A stretch of 64,000 nucleotides of DNA from Gaetbulibacter_A sp043876815 (lineage in GTDB: Bacteria > Bacteroidota > Bacteroidia > Flavobacteriales > Flavobacteriaceae), in NCBI RefSeq assembly GCF_043876815.1, contig NZ_JBAWKA010000001.1, positions 310,001-374,000 on the forward strand, written 5' to 3'. Shown here piece by piece: positions 7,959-16,393 of the stretch (the stretch's first letter is position 1; the number at the start of each line of letters is the position of its first letter). A model generated the notes under the pieces. The model was not told the DNA's origin. It did no database searches and saw only the letters and a list, made by a program, of their open reading frames with translations. The position numbers were made by a program, and so were the translations under genes.

Positions 7959-8204
7959 ATGACCTCAGAAGAAGTTAAACTAAACGTTGAAAAAGCTCTG
8001 GATGAGATTCGCCCGTTCTTACAAAGTGATGGTGGAGATATCTCCTTGTTAGCTATTGAAGAAAACGATACGCTTGTAAAAGTACAGTTGCAAGGAGCCT
8101 GTGTAGGTTGTAGCGTGAATCAAATGACCTTGAAATCAGGTGTGGAAATGACGATTAAGAAGTATGCACCTCAGATCGAACAGGTTGTAAATATTATTGA
8201 TTAA
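7959..8204 (+). CDS. NifU C-terminal-domain (Nfu-type) iron-sulfur scaffold protein
   Basis: The 81-residue protein is a stand-alone NifU C-terminal domain. It shows the family opening VEKALDEIRPFLQSDGGDISLL and the cluster-binding motif GACVGCS with C48 and C51 in a CxxC arrangement, followed by MTLKSGVEMTIKKY. Two subunits normally share one [4Fe-4S] cluster and deliver it to client proteins. The gene begins three bases after the Mrp-like ATPase, so the pair forms a compact Fe-S assembly operon. Length is typical for this class. Confidence 0.92.
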   Translation: MTSEEVKLNVEKALDEIRPFLQSDGGDISLLAIEENDTLVKVQLQGACVGCSVNQMTLKSGVEMTIKKYAPQIEQVVNIID

Positions 8205-8226
8205 TTTAAAATCATAACGATGCTAA

Positions 8227-8250
8227 TTGGTTAAAAAATGAATTAACCAA
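8227..8250. other. AT-rich stem-loop after the nfu gene
   Basis: TTGGTTAA (8227-8234) pairs with TTAACCAA (8243-8250) across an 8-base loop, 23 bases after the nfu stop codon. It has no T-run on the plus strand, so it is not a canonical terminator, though it could protect the 3' end of the transcript. Confidence 0.4.
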
Positions 8251-8296
8251 AAGACACACACATCTAAAATTTATTATTTAATCAAATAAATTTAAA

Positions 8297-8674
8297 TTAA
8301 ATAATTTTTTCTCTTTTGAGAAACGTATCTAGACTATCTGCTGCATCAAAGCACTCGTTAACTTTTGAAACATTATTGCAAAATTTTGTTTCTAAATCAG
8401 GAGAAGACTTACAACTAAAGTCCACTAAATCAACTTTTTCAAAATCTTTATTTATCCTTTTACATTGTTCGTACAGACTATCTATGGTTTTGTATTGACT
8501 AGGGTTAAAACCTTTTTTTACAAGATAGCCTTTTAAGTAATTCTCTATAGCAGACTGAGAATTTTTGCAAACTAAATAAGTCACAATATCTTCTTCTGGT
8601 TTAAATAATTCTCTATTGGCTTGGTTCAGTTTTTGAGAAGCTTTAACAAAGAATTTTATGGCTTCTGTTTCCAT
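8297..8674 (-). CDS. Small HEPN-like protein downstream of nifJ
   Basis: The 125-residue protein looks all-helical. Its N-terminal half, EAIKFFVKASQKLNQAN and then KNSQSAIENYLKGYLVKKGF (37-56), follows the pattern of HEPN-domain proteins (an A..A.E..LK..L...G type helix followed by a helical hairpin). The RNase signature R-x4-6-H of active HEPN toxins is not present, and no MNT nucleotidyltransferase partner lies beside it, so a toxin-antitoxin role is unlikely. It is on the same strand as nifJ and lies 103 bases beyond it, separated by a stem-loop. It may be an accessory or regulatory protein for the oxidoreductase, but this is inference from position only. Confidence 0.55.
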   Translation of the reverse strand: METEAIKFFVKASQKLNQANRELFKPEEDIVTYLVCKNSQSAIENYLKGYLVKKGFNPSQYKTIDSLYEQCKRINKDFEKVDLVDFSCKSSPDLETKFCNNVSKVNECFDAADSLDTFLKREKII

Positions 8675-8710
8675 AATAAAATTAATTAATGATTAGTAAT
8701 TACTAGTATA

Positions 8711-8744
8711 CATTCTCCATACTTTAATCGTAGTATGGAGAATG
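8711..8744. other. Perfect 12-bp stem-loop between nifJ and the HEPN-like gene
   Basis: CATTCTCCATAC (8711-8722) pairs perfectly with GTATGGAGAATG (8733-8744) across a 10-base loop, 34 bases beyond the nifJ stop codon on the minus strand. There is no T-run on the minus side, so it may be an mRNA stabiliser or processing site at the nifJ 3' end rather than an intrinsic terminator. Confidence 0.5.
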
Positions 8745-8777
8745 GCTTTTAAATTTATACATAACCTTAAGTTATGT

Positions 8778-11700
8778 TTACATATCTCTATAAAGTTCTA
8801 AACGTTCCCATTTAGAATTAACTTCAGTTTGAGCTTGCTCAAGAAGTTTAGCCCCTAGTTCGGCATTGTCTTTAACCACTCTTGAAAAGCGTGTTTCATT
8901 GTACATAAAATCTTTTAGTGGTATTGAAGGTGCTTTGGAATCTAGTTTAAATTTCTTGCCTTTTGGCTTAGAGGGATCAAATCTAAATAATGGCCAATAA
9001 CCACTTTCTACAGCTTTTTCTTGCTGTGATGCACCATGAGCTAAATCATATCCATGTTCACCACAATGCGAATAAGCAATTATTATCGATGGTCCAGGGT
9101 AGGCTTCAGCTTCTTCAATAGCTTTAAGAGTTTGAAGATCTTTGGCACCTATAGCGATTTGAGCTACATACACATTTTCATATGAAACGGCTTGCAACGC
9201 CAAACTTTTCTTGCTGGTGCGTTTTCCAGAAACTGAGAATTTCGCACTTGCTCCCATTGGTGTCGCTTTAGATGTTTGACCACCTGTGTTTGAATACACT
9301 TCTGTGTCTAATACCATAATGTTGATGTCCTCTCCTGTAGCTAAGATGTGATCTACACCTCCAAACCCTATATCATAAGCCCAACCATCTCCACCTAAAA
9401 TCCATACAGATTTTTTACGTAGGTATTCGGTTAATTGAGATAATTTTTTGGCATTTTTATGATCGATATTCGCTAGTTTGATTTTTAATTTGTCTAAATT
9501 TTTGAAGTTTTCTTCTTTCTCAGCTTCCGTTTTTTCAGGATTATTTAAAATCGCATCAACCAAGTCTTTTCCAACTTCATTTTCAATCGATTTAAGTAAG
9601 TTTACTGCAATTTCTTGTTTCTTACTTAAAGCTAATTTCATACCTAAACCAAATTCAGCATTGTCTTCAAATAATGAATTAGCCCAAGCAGGGCCACGAC
9701 CAAATTCATTAGTTTTATAAGGTGTTGTTGGTAAATTTCCGCCATAAATTGAAGAGCAGCCTGTGGCGTTTGCAATCAATATACTATCGCCATAAAGTTG
9801 TGTTAGTAATTTAATATATGGTGTTTCACCGCAACCAGAACACGCTCCTGAGAATTCAAATAACGGCTCAAGAAATTGTGATCCTTTAACGTTTGTTATT
9901 TGTAACTCTGTTCTGTTATAATCAGGTAAATCAATAAAATAATCCCAGTTTACATTTTCTATAGCTTCTACTTCAAGCTTTTTATGCATGTTGATAGCTT
10001 TATAGTCAGGATATTCTTTACTTACTGCAGGACAAACAGCAACACAAAGGTCACAACCTGTGCAGTCTTGAGGAGAAACTTGTAGCACATAAGATTCTTC
10101 ATCTTTATTGAAAGGTCTTCCCTTTGCTGGCGCATATTTTAACGATAACGGAGCATCTGAGAATTCATCATTTCTAACAACTTTTGCTCTTATGGCGGCA
10201 TGTGGACAAATAGCAACACACTTATTACATTGTGTACATAAATCTATGTCATCCCAAACGGGAACTGTATCAGCAATACCGCTTTTTTCAAATTGTGTGG
10301 TTCCTGTTGGGAAAGTACCGTCTACAGGAAATGCACTTACAGGTAGTTCATCTCCAAATCCACCTAATATTTTTTCTAACACCTCAGTAACAAAACCATC
10401 AGGCGCATTGTGCATGGCGGTTTCTAAATGTCTTTCACTAGTCACTTCTTTTGGATAATCTACTTGTTGGAGATTAGCAAGAGAATTATCAACAGCAGTA
10501 AAATTCATTTTAACTATTCTATCTCCTTTATGAGAATAGGATTTTACAATAGCATCTTTTATTCGTTGGATGGCTTCATCTTTTGGTAAAATTCCTGAAA
10601 TAGCAAAGAAACAGGTTTGTAATACGGTATTGGTACGTTTACCAAGATTTGATTCGTCTGCTACTTTGGTGGCATCAATAACATAGAAATTAACTTCTTT
10701 TTCAATAATTTCTTTCTGAATTCTTTTGGGTAAATGATTCCATATATCATCTTTAGAATACGGCGAGTTTAATAAGAATGTACCCCCATGTTTTAAATCA
10801 GCTAACATGTTATACTTTTTAATAAACTTATATTGATGACTCGCAATAAAATCCGCTTTATCAATTAAATATGAGGAGTATATTGGTTTTGGACCAAAGC
10901 GTAAGTGAGAAATGGTTTGAGCTCCAGCCTTTTTAGAGTCATAAACAAAGTAACCTTGCACAAAATTATCTGTAGTATCACCAATAATTTTGATGGAGTT
11001 TTTGTTAGCTCCGACAGTACCATCAGACCCTAATCCATAGAACATGCAATTAATGGTATGCCGTTCTATTATAAAAGATTCGTCAATTGGTAAACTTAAA
11101 AAAGTAACATCGTCATTAATACCAACGGTAAAGTGATTTTTTGGTTGGTCATCTAATAATTCATCATAAACCCCTTTAACCATTTTAGGTGTAAACTCTT
11201 TTGAAGATAAGCCGTAACGGCCACCAACCACAATAGGCACCTCTCTGTCACTTTCAATTAATGCGGTAACAACATCTTGGTATAACGGTTCACCAACACT
11301 TCCCGGTTCTTTCGTTCTATCAAGAACAGCAATTTTTTTAACGGTTTCTGGCAACTCATTAACAAAGTGTTTTATTGAAAATGGTCTAAATAAGCGCACA
11401 AATATGACCCCTACTTTTTCTCCGTTTTTCACCATGGCTTCGACAGTTTCTCGTGCAGCACCTTCGCCAGATCCCATGAGTATGATAACACGTTCTGCTT
11501 TTGGGTGACCTTCATAATAGAATAAGCTGTATTTACGACCCGTATGTTTGTAGAATTCATTCATTGTTTCCTCAACAATACCAGGAACTTTTTCGTAAAA
11601 CGTATTAGCAGCTTCTCTTGCTTGGAAGAATACATCCGGGTTTTGAGAGGTTCCTCTAATGACTGGATGATCTGGGTCAAGCGAGCGTTTTTTGTGATCC

Positions 11701-12308
11701 ATAATAGCGTCTTCTGGCATCATGGCTTCAATAGTATCATCAGAAATGCCATCTATTTTTGAAATCTCATGAGAGGTTCGGAAACCATCAAAAATATTCA
11801 GAAAAGGCACCCTAGATTTTAATGTTGCAACCTGAGAAATAAGCGCAAAATCTTGAGCCTCTTGTACAGATCCTCCAAATAACATGGAGAATCCAGTTTG
11901 CCTGGTAGCCATAACATCGGAATGGTCACCAAAAATTGAAAGTGCATGTGTGGCAACGGTTCTTGCGGCTACGTGTATTACAGTTGGTAATAATTCACCT
12001 GCCATTTTGTACATATTAGGTATCATTAACAATAACCCCTGTGATGCTGTAAATGTGGTTGTTAATGCGCCTGCTTGCAAAGAACCATGAACGGCTCCCG
12101 CAGCACCACCTTCACTCTGCATTTCAACAATTCTAGGGACATTATCCCAAATATTTTTCTGTCCTTTTGAGCTATAAACATCGACGTGCTCGCCCATAGG
12201 TGATGCGGGTGTTATGGGGTAAATAGCGCATACCTCATTTGTTTTATGTGCAACTCTAGCAACAGCCTCATTAGCATCACAAATTAGTTTTGGAAAATCT
12301 TTTTTCAT
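8778..12308 (-). CDS. nifJ: Pyruvate:ferredoxin (flavodoxin) oxidoreductase, single-chain
   Basis: The 1176-residue single-chain enzyme oxidises pyruvate with CoA to acetyl-CoA and CO2 and reduces ferredoxin. The fused order of the homodimeric class is visible: N-terminal TPP-pyrimidine domain (IYPITPASPMGEHVD), CoA domain, gamma domain (FYGLGSDGTVGANKNSIKII), a two-cluster ferredoxin domain with CTQCNKCVAICP near residue 690 and CTGCDLCVAVCP, and a C-terminal TPP-pyrophosphate domain with CSGCGE and GGDGWAYDIGFGGVDH near 974. All cluster cysteines look intact. Length is normal for the family. A [4Fe-4S] ferredoxin gene lies immediately upstream and a second oxoacid oxidoreductase plus complex I lie divergently, making this part of a ferredoxin-centred block. 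Confidence 0.97.
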   Translation of the reverse strand: MKKDFPKLICDANEAVARVAHKTNEVCAIYPITPASPMGEHVDVYSSKGQKNIWDNVPRIVEMQSEGGAAGAVHGSLQAGALTTTFTASQGLLLMIPNMYKMAGELLPTVIHVAARTVATHALSIFGDHSDVMATRQTGFSMLFGGSVQEAQDFALISQVATLKSRVPFLNIFDGFRTSHEISKIDGISDDTIEAMMPEDAIMDHKKRSLDPDHPVIRGTSQNPDVFFQAREAANTFYEKVPGIVEETMNEFYKHTGRKYSLFYYEGHPKAERVIILMGSGEGAARETVEAMVKNGEKVGVIFVRLFRPFSIKHFVNELPETVKKIAVLDRTKEPGSVGEPLYQDVVTALIESDREVPIVVGGRYGLSSKEFTPKMVKGVYDELLDDQPKNHFTVGINDDVTFLSLPIDESFIIERHTINCMFYGLGSDGTVGANKNSIKIIGDTTDNFVQGYFVYDSKKAGAQTISHLRFGPKPIYSSYLIDKADFIASHQYKFIKKYNMLADLKHGGTFLLNSPYSKDDIWNHLPKRIQKEIIEKEVNFYVIDATKVADESNLGKRTNTVLQTCFFAISGILPKDEAIQRIKDAIVKSYSHKGDRIVKMNFTAVDNSLANLQQVDYPKEVTSERHLETAMHNAPDGFVTEVLEKILGGFGDELPVSAFPVDGTFPTGTTQFEKSGIADTVPVWDDIDLCTQCNKCVAICPHAAIRAKVVRNDEFSDAPLSLKYAPAKGRPFNKDEESYVLQVSPQDCTGCDLCVAVCPAVSKEYPDYKAINMHKKLEVEAIENVNWDYFIDLPDYNRTELQITNVKGSQFLEPLFEFSGACSGCGETPYIKLLTQLYGDSILIANATGCSSIYGGNLPTTPYKTNEFGRGPAWANSLFEDNAEFGLGMKLALSKKQEIAVNLLKSIENEVGKDLVDAILNNPEKTEAEKEENFKNLDKLKIKLANIDHKNAKKLSQLTEYLRKKSVWILGGDGWAYDIGFGGVDHILATGEDINIMVLDTEVYSNTGGQTSKATPMGASAKFSVSGKRTSKKSLALQAVSYENVYVAQIAIGAKDLQTLKAIEEAEAYPGPSIIIAYSHCGEHGYDLAHGASQQEKAVESGYWPLFRFDPSKPKGKKFKLDSKAPSIPLKDFMYNETRFSRVVKDNAELGAKLLEQAQTEVNSKWERLELYRDM

Positions 12309-12367
12309 AATAGGTTATCTTGTTAAATAAAATAAAATTCACAAAAAGGTCCTATTTCAGACTCTTT

Positions 12368-12399
12368 GTAAAATATCTAATCGCGTGTAGACCTAACAA
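12368..12399 (-). promoter_or_regulatory. Candidate nifJ promoter
   Basis: On the minus strand a TTG (12397-12399) is followed after 21 bases by TATTTTAC (12368-12375), close to the TTG-N19-TAnnTTTG consensus with one deviation. The start codon of nifJ lies about 60 bases downstream. The intergenic gap 12309-12635 otherwise holds a dyad at 12479 and the terminator of the upstream ferredoxin gene. Confidence 0.35.
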
Positions 12400-12478
12400 G
12401 ATTTTTATTAAAGACCAAAACCTTCAGGTCATTTAAGTAAATTGACTATAAATTTAAATATGAATTAGTTCATAATTT

Positions 12479-12492
12479 ATGACAATTGTCAT
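12479..12492. promoter_or_regulatory. Perfect 14-bp dyad upstream of nifJ (CRP/FNR-like geometry)
   Basis: ATGACAATTGTCAT is a perfect palindrome with 5-4-5 half-site geometry (ATGAC-N4-GTCAT), as used by CRP/FNR-family regulators. A related site, GTGAT-N4-GTCAT, sits at 13047-13060 between the divergent ferredoxin and korA genes. The regulator is not encoded nearby, so the assignment is by geometry only. Confidence 0.4.
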
Positions 12493-12507
12493 GTGGAAGG
12501 GATAATT

Positions 12508-12555
12508 AAAAAAAAATATCTGAGGGTTTCATAAAATCATGAAACCCTCAGATAT
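12508..12555 (-). terminator. Strong intrinsic terminator of the 2[4Fe-4S] ferredoxin gene
   Basis: A perfect 17-bp stem (12516-12532 with 12539-12555) and 6-base loop is followed on the minus strand by nine T residues (12516 down to 12508). It ends transcription from the ferredoxin gene before the nifJ promoter region, so the two genes are separate units despite sharing a strand. Confidence 0.9.
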
Positions 12556-12635
12556 TGCGTTTAACCTTAATTATTGAAATTAGAAATTTAGTACAGAATA
12601 GAAATTCTAATTATTAAAAATTATGGTTTTGAAAA

Positions 12636-12986
12636 TTACACGGCATGCAACCAAACTTTTTTCTTTAATAATGTGTCTTCGGTTTCTACATGATTTTCAT
12701 CAGGTATACAACAATCAACAGGACATACGGATGCACATTGCGGTTCATCATGAAATCCTTTACACTCAGTGCATTTATCTGGTACAATGAAATAAAATTC
12801 ATCAGAAATAGGGGCGTTCATTTCGTCGGCATCTACCTCATCACCATTTAAAAGTTTTACGTCGCCACTTAGTTCTGTTCCGTCAGAATATGACCATTCT
12901 TGATCTGGTTCGTAGATTGCATTATTCGGACATTCAGCAATACATGCGTCGCAATTAATGCATTCATCTGTTATTATTATTGCCAT
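12636..12986 (-). CDS. 2[4Fe-4S] ferredoxin with an acidic insertion (Alvin-like spacing)
   Basis: The 116-residue protein is a dicluster ferredoxin. The first motif is CINCDACIAECP with C9, C12, C15 and C19; the second has C72, C75, then C84 and C88 in CASVCPVDCC, that is, CxxC-x8-C-x3-C as in Allochromatium-type ferredoxins. Between the two motifs lies an acidic insertion of roughly 40 residues (about 25-68), which lengthens the protein beyond the standard size. It is the obvious electron acceptor for NifJ and for the KorAB enzyme encoded on either side. It has its own terminator and is divergent from korA, with a CRP/FNR-like dyad in the shared upstream region. Confidence 0.93.
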   Translation of the reverse strand: MAIIITDECINCDACIAECPNNAIYEPDQEWSYSDGTELSGDVKLLNGDEVDADEMNAPISDEFYFIVPDKCTECKGFHDEPQCASVCPVDCCIPDENHVETEDTLLKKKVWLHAV

Positions 12987-13046
12987 TATTTATCAATTTA
13001 TAAGAATTAATATTTGTAAAAATAAAATACATTTTGCTGGGATTAT

Positions 13047-13060
13047 GTGATAAAAGTCAT
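13047..13060. promoter_or_regulatory. 14-bp dyad between the divergent ferredoxin and korA genes
   Basis: GTGATAAAAGTCAT matches the perfect nifJ-upstream palindrome ATGACAATTGTCAT at 10 of 14 positions and keeps the 5-4-5 geometry. Its place in the 168-base divergent intergenic region would let one regulator act on both the ferredoxin gene and the korAB-nuo operon. Confidence 0.35.
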
Positions 13061-13154
13061 ATTTAGAATTAAAAAGTGATATTACATTTGGGTATTATAG
13101 GGCAGTGAATTCTTTGTCAAATTCATTGCGTTGCGTTTTTTAAATTATCAAGTT

Positions 13155-15029
13155 ATGGTAACAAAGCAATTAAAACATCAGCCAGAAATCCTTGAAGCTG
13201 TTATTATAAGATTTGTTGGTGATTCCGGCGATGGCATGCAATTAACAGGAACCCAGTTTACAGATACCTCCGCTATGTTTGGAAATGACATAGCAACATT
13301 TCCAAATTATCCCTCCGAAATTAGAGCTCCACAAGGAAGTTTATACGGTGTTTCCGGCTATCAAGTACATATCGGAAGTGTTGAAATAAGTACACCAGGT
13401 GATGAATTGGATTTGTTAGTTGCCATGAATCCTGCAGGGTTAAAAACAAATTTATACGCTGTAAAACCAGGTCATACAATTATTGTCGATACAGACGCCT
13501 TCACTAAGAAAAATATAGAAAAAGCACAATACACTTCAAACCCATTAGAAGATGGGAGTTTAGATAACTACAGAGTAATTCAAGTAGCCATGTCCTCGTT
13601 AACGAAGGAGGCCTTAAAAGATATTGAAGGTTTAGATAATAAAGAAATTAACCGAACAAAAAACATGTTTGCTTTAGGTATGGTTTATTGGATGTATAAT
13701 AGATCAACAAACCATACTATAGAATTTTTGAATAAAAAATTTAAAGCGAAACCACATGTCATTGAAGCAAATACTAAAGTACTTAATACAGGTTTTTATT
13801 TTGCGGAAACATTGGAATTGATTCCCAATGCATATACTATTTCGCCAGCTAAAATGCCAAGTGGTACCTACAGAATTATTATGGGTAATGCCGCAACAGC
13901 ATGGGGCTTTTTGGCAGCTGCTGAAAAATCAGGATTGGAATTATTTTTGGGCTCTTATCCCATTACCCCAGCAACAGATATTTTACATGAATTAGTAAAA
14001 CATAAACATTTTGGTGTAAAAGCATTTCAGGCTGAAGATGAAATAGCAGGAATCACATCTGCAATAGGGGCCTCATTTGCAGGCGATTTGGCCATAACAA
14101 CAACTTCAGGTCCAGGGCTAGCATTAAAAGGTGAAGCTATAGGATTGGCTATGATGATTGAGACACCTTTAGTAGTTGTTAATGTGCAACGAGGAGGGCC
14201 TTCTACAGGATTGCCAACCAAAACAGAGCAATCTGATCTATTGCAAGCACTATATGGTAGAAATGGTGAAAGCCCTGTAATTGTTTTAGCAGCAAGTACA
14301 CCTGGTAATTGCTTTGATATGGCTTATGAAGCCGCCAAACTTACAATAGAACACATGACCCCGGTTATACTCCTAACAGATGGATACATAGCTAATGGTT
14401 CAGCACCATGGAAAATTAAAAGTGTTAATGAGATGCCCGAAATTAAGAACAATATTATAAAAGAAGCAGTAGATGAGTGGCATCCTTATGATAGAGATGA
14501 AAAAACACTAGCCAGGAAATGGCCTCTACCTGGAACGAAAGGTTTAGAGCATCGTTTAGGTGGATTAGAAAAAGATAAAGTAAGTGGTAATGTATCATAT
14601 GTTCCAGAAAATCATGAATACATGACCAAAATTCGAGCCGAAAAAATCAAAAGAGTTCAAAATTATATACCAGATTTAACTACTGAGTTTGCGACTAGTG
14701 GTGATTTATTAGTAGTAGGCTGGGGAGGTACTTATGGGTCTCTGCATTCAGCAGTTAAGCATATTAATGAATTAGGCTATAAGAATATAGGATACGCACA
14801 CTTTAAATATATAAATCCACTACCTAAAAACACGGAAGCAGTTTTAAGAAAATTCAAAAAAATTGTGGTTTGCGAATTAAATAATGGCCAGTTTGCCAAA
14901 GTATTAAAAATGAATTTTAATGGATTGAATTTATCTCAATTTAATAAAATACAAGGATTACCATTCGGAAACAGGGAATTAATTGAAACATTTAAACAAT
15001 TAGTTGAATACCATGGAAGCAATAATTGA
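13155..15029 (+). CDS. korA: 2-oxoacid:acceptor (ferredoxin) oxidoreductase subunit alpha
   Basis: This 624-residue subunit (from the ATG at 13155) is a fusion of the gamma domain, with IRFVGDSGDGMQLTG near the N-terminus, and the alpha TPP-pyrimidine domain, starting near GNAATAWGFLAAAEKSG and continuing SYPITPATDILHEL. With KorB it oxidises 2-oxoglutarate or a related 2-oxoacid to the acyl-CoA and reduces ferredoxin. An upstream in-frame TTG at 13131 would add eight residues; the ATG is preferred because homologous proteins begin close to it. It heads the operon that continues into the nuo genes, and korB overlaps its 3' end by 17 bases. The exact substrate is inferred, 2-oxoglutarate being the usual one in this architecture. 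Confidence 0.92.
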   Translation: MVTKQLKHQPEILEAVIIRFVGDSGDGMQLTGTQFTDTSAMFGNDIATFPNYPSEIRAPQGSLYGVSGYQVHIGSVEISTPGDELDLLVAMNPAGLKTNLYAVKPGHTIIVDTDAFTKKNIEKAQYTSNPLEDGSLDNYRVIQVAMSSLTKEALKDIEGLDNKEINRTKNMFALGMVYWMYNRSTNHTIEFLNKKFKAKPHVIEANTKVLNTGFYFAETLELIPNAYTISPAKMPSGTYRIIMGNAATAWGFLAAAEKSGLELFLGSYPITPATDILHELVKHKHFGVKAFQAEDEIAGITSAIGASFAGDLAITTTSGPGLALKGEAIGLAMMIETPLVVVNVQRGGPSTGLPTKTEQSDLLQALYGRNGESPVIVLAASTPGNCFDMAYEAAKLTIEHMTPVILLTDGYIANGSAPWKIKSVNEMPEIKNNIIKEAVDEWHPYDRDEKTLARKWPLPGTKGLEHRLGGLEKDKVSGNVSYVPENHEYMTKIRAEKIKRVQNYIPDLTTEFATSGDLLVVGWGGTYGSLHSAVKHINELGYKNIGYAHFKYINPLPKNTEAVLRKFKKIVVCELNNGQFAKVLKMNFNGLNLSQFNKIQGLPFGNRELIETFKQLVEYHGSNN

Positions 15030-16026
15030 AAATAAATATACGTATAAAGATTTTGAAAGTAATCAGGAAGTAAGATGGTGTCCGGGATGTGATGATTATG
15101 TCATACTTCGATCTATGCAAAAAGCGCTCCCAGAAATGGGTGTAAAAAAGGAGGATGTGGTCTTTATTTCTGGAATTGGATGCTCATCGAGGTTTCCGTA
15201 TTATATGAATACTTATGGTATACATAGTATTCATGGTAGAGCACCTGCTATTGCTACTGGTGTAAAATTGGCTAACCCTAATCTAAGTGTTTGGGTTATT
15301 ACTGGCGATGGCGATTCCATGGCTATTGGAGGAAACCATTTTATACATGTATTACGGCGAAATATAAATTTAAACATTATACTCTTTAATAATGAAATTT
15401 ATGGTTTAACAAAGGGCCAATTTTCGCCAACCTCATTAATAGGTCAGAAAACAAAATCATCACCTTACGGAAATACACAACCACCATTTTCACCTGGTGA
15501 ATTAGCCTTAGGAGCGCAAGCTCGGTTTTTCGGAAGAATTGGAGGAAATACACCAAAAGAAATGTCACAAATGTTTATTGATGCCGAAAAGTTTAAAGGA
15601 ACTTCCTTAATTGAAGTGCTTCAAAACTGTGTCATTTTTAATGATAGTTGTTTTACTAAATACACGGATAAAAACGTCCGAGAAGACAAACAATTATTTG
15701 TTGAACATGGTAAGCCAATGATTTTTGGCAAGAATAGAGACAAAGGGCTTGTTTTAAACCGTCTGAAATTAGAAGTTGTGACTATTGGCGAAAACGGGGT
15801 GAAAGAGGAAGATTTATTAGTCCATGACGCAAAAGAGCAAGACCCCACTTTGCACCAAATGTTAGTTAGACTCGAATATCCATTGGTAACAGGTATCATT
15901 AGAAGTTTTGAAGATGTCACTTTAGAAGAACGAGAAGATTCATTAACGGCAGAGGTTAAATCTAGATCAAAATTTAGGAAAACAGATGATTTGTTTTTCT
16001 CGGGAGACACTTATGAAATTAAATAA
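15013..16026 (+). CDS. korB: 2-oxoacid:acceptor (ferredoxin) oxidoreductase subunit beta
   Basis: The 337-residue subunit binds the pyrophosphate end of thiamine diphosphate and one [4Fe-4S] cluster. Visible marks are VRWCPGCDDYVILRSMQKALPE near the N-terminus, ISGIGCSSRFPYYMNTYG, and the TPP motif WVITGDGDSMAIGGNHFIHVLRRN in context, then NNEIYGLTKGQFSPTS. The ATG at 15013 overlaps the end of korA by 17 bases, which points to coupled translation; a TTG three codons earlier is less likely. The stop lies 16 bases before nuoA, so the oxidoreductase and complex I form one transcript. It contributes reduced ferredoxin to the same pool as NifJ. Confidence 0.93.
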   Translation: MEAIIENKYTYKDFESNQEVRWCPGCDDYVILRSMQKALPEMGVKKEDVVFISGIGCSSRFPYYMNTYGIHSIHGRAPAIATGVKLANPNLSVWVITGDGDSMAIGGNHFIHVLRRNINLNIILFNNEIYGLTKGQFSPTSLIGQKTKSSPYGNTQPPFSPGELALGAQARFFGRIGGNTPKEMSQMFIDAEKFKGTSLIEVLQNCVIFNDSCFTKYTDKNVREDKQLFVEHGKPMIFGKNRDKGLVLNRLKLEVVTIGENGVKEEDLLVHDAKEQDPTLHQMLVRLEYPLVTGIIRSFEDVTLEEREDSLTAEVKSRSKFRKTDDLFFSGDTYEIK

Positions 16027-16042
16027 ATAAAAACGTAGTTAA

Positions 16043-16393
16043 ATGGGTTCAGAGGCTATCATTGTATTTTTTATCGCGGGCGTCGTATTAGTTGCTGGGG
16101 CAAATTTTTTGTCGAACTTAATATCACATAAATCCGATAATCCACAAAAGCGCGAACCTTATGAAAGCGGTATGGTAACCAAAGGCCCTACTTGGGTTCA
16201 ATTTAAAGTAGGCTATTATTTGTTCGCTATTCTATTCTTAATTTTTGATGTGGAAGTGGCATTTTTGGTTCCTTGGGCTGTTGTGTTTAAGGATGTAGGG
16301 TTTGTGGCTTTAATCGAAGTAGTCATATTCCTTTTAATATTAGGATTAGGGTTATTGTATGCATGGAAAAAAGGAGCATTAAAATGGGAGTAG
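16043..16393 (+). CDS. nuoA: NADH-quinone oxidoreductase subunit A
   Basis: The 116-residue membrane subunit of complex I has three predicted helices (about 5-25, 60-80 and 88-110) and the conserved loop PYESGMVTKGPTWVQFKVGYYLFAILFLIFDVE in context, which lies near the quinone-binding junction. It is the first nuo gene after korB. The next gene, nuoB, starts inside its last codons (10-base overlap), so the subunits are made in order from one mRNA. Confidence 0.93.
   Translation: MGSEAIIVFFIAGVVLVAGANFLSNLISHKSDNPQKREPYESGMVTKGPTWVQFKVGYYLFAILFLIFDVEVAFLVPWAVVFKDVGFVALIEVVIFLLILGLGLLYAWKKGALKWE

Noticed and set aside
8297..8674. HEPN-MNT toxin-antitoxin pair
   Set aside because: There is no nucleotidyltransferase gene next to it and the RNase motif is missing.
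9478..12090. Several plus-strand open frames inside nifJ
   Set aside because: They are antisense to a fully conserved enzyme, lack promoters and resemble no protein family.
13131..13154. Upstream TTG start for korA
   Set aside because: It adds eight residues without a ribosome-binding sequence; the ATG at 13155 fits better.
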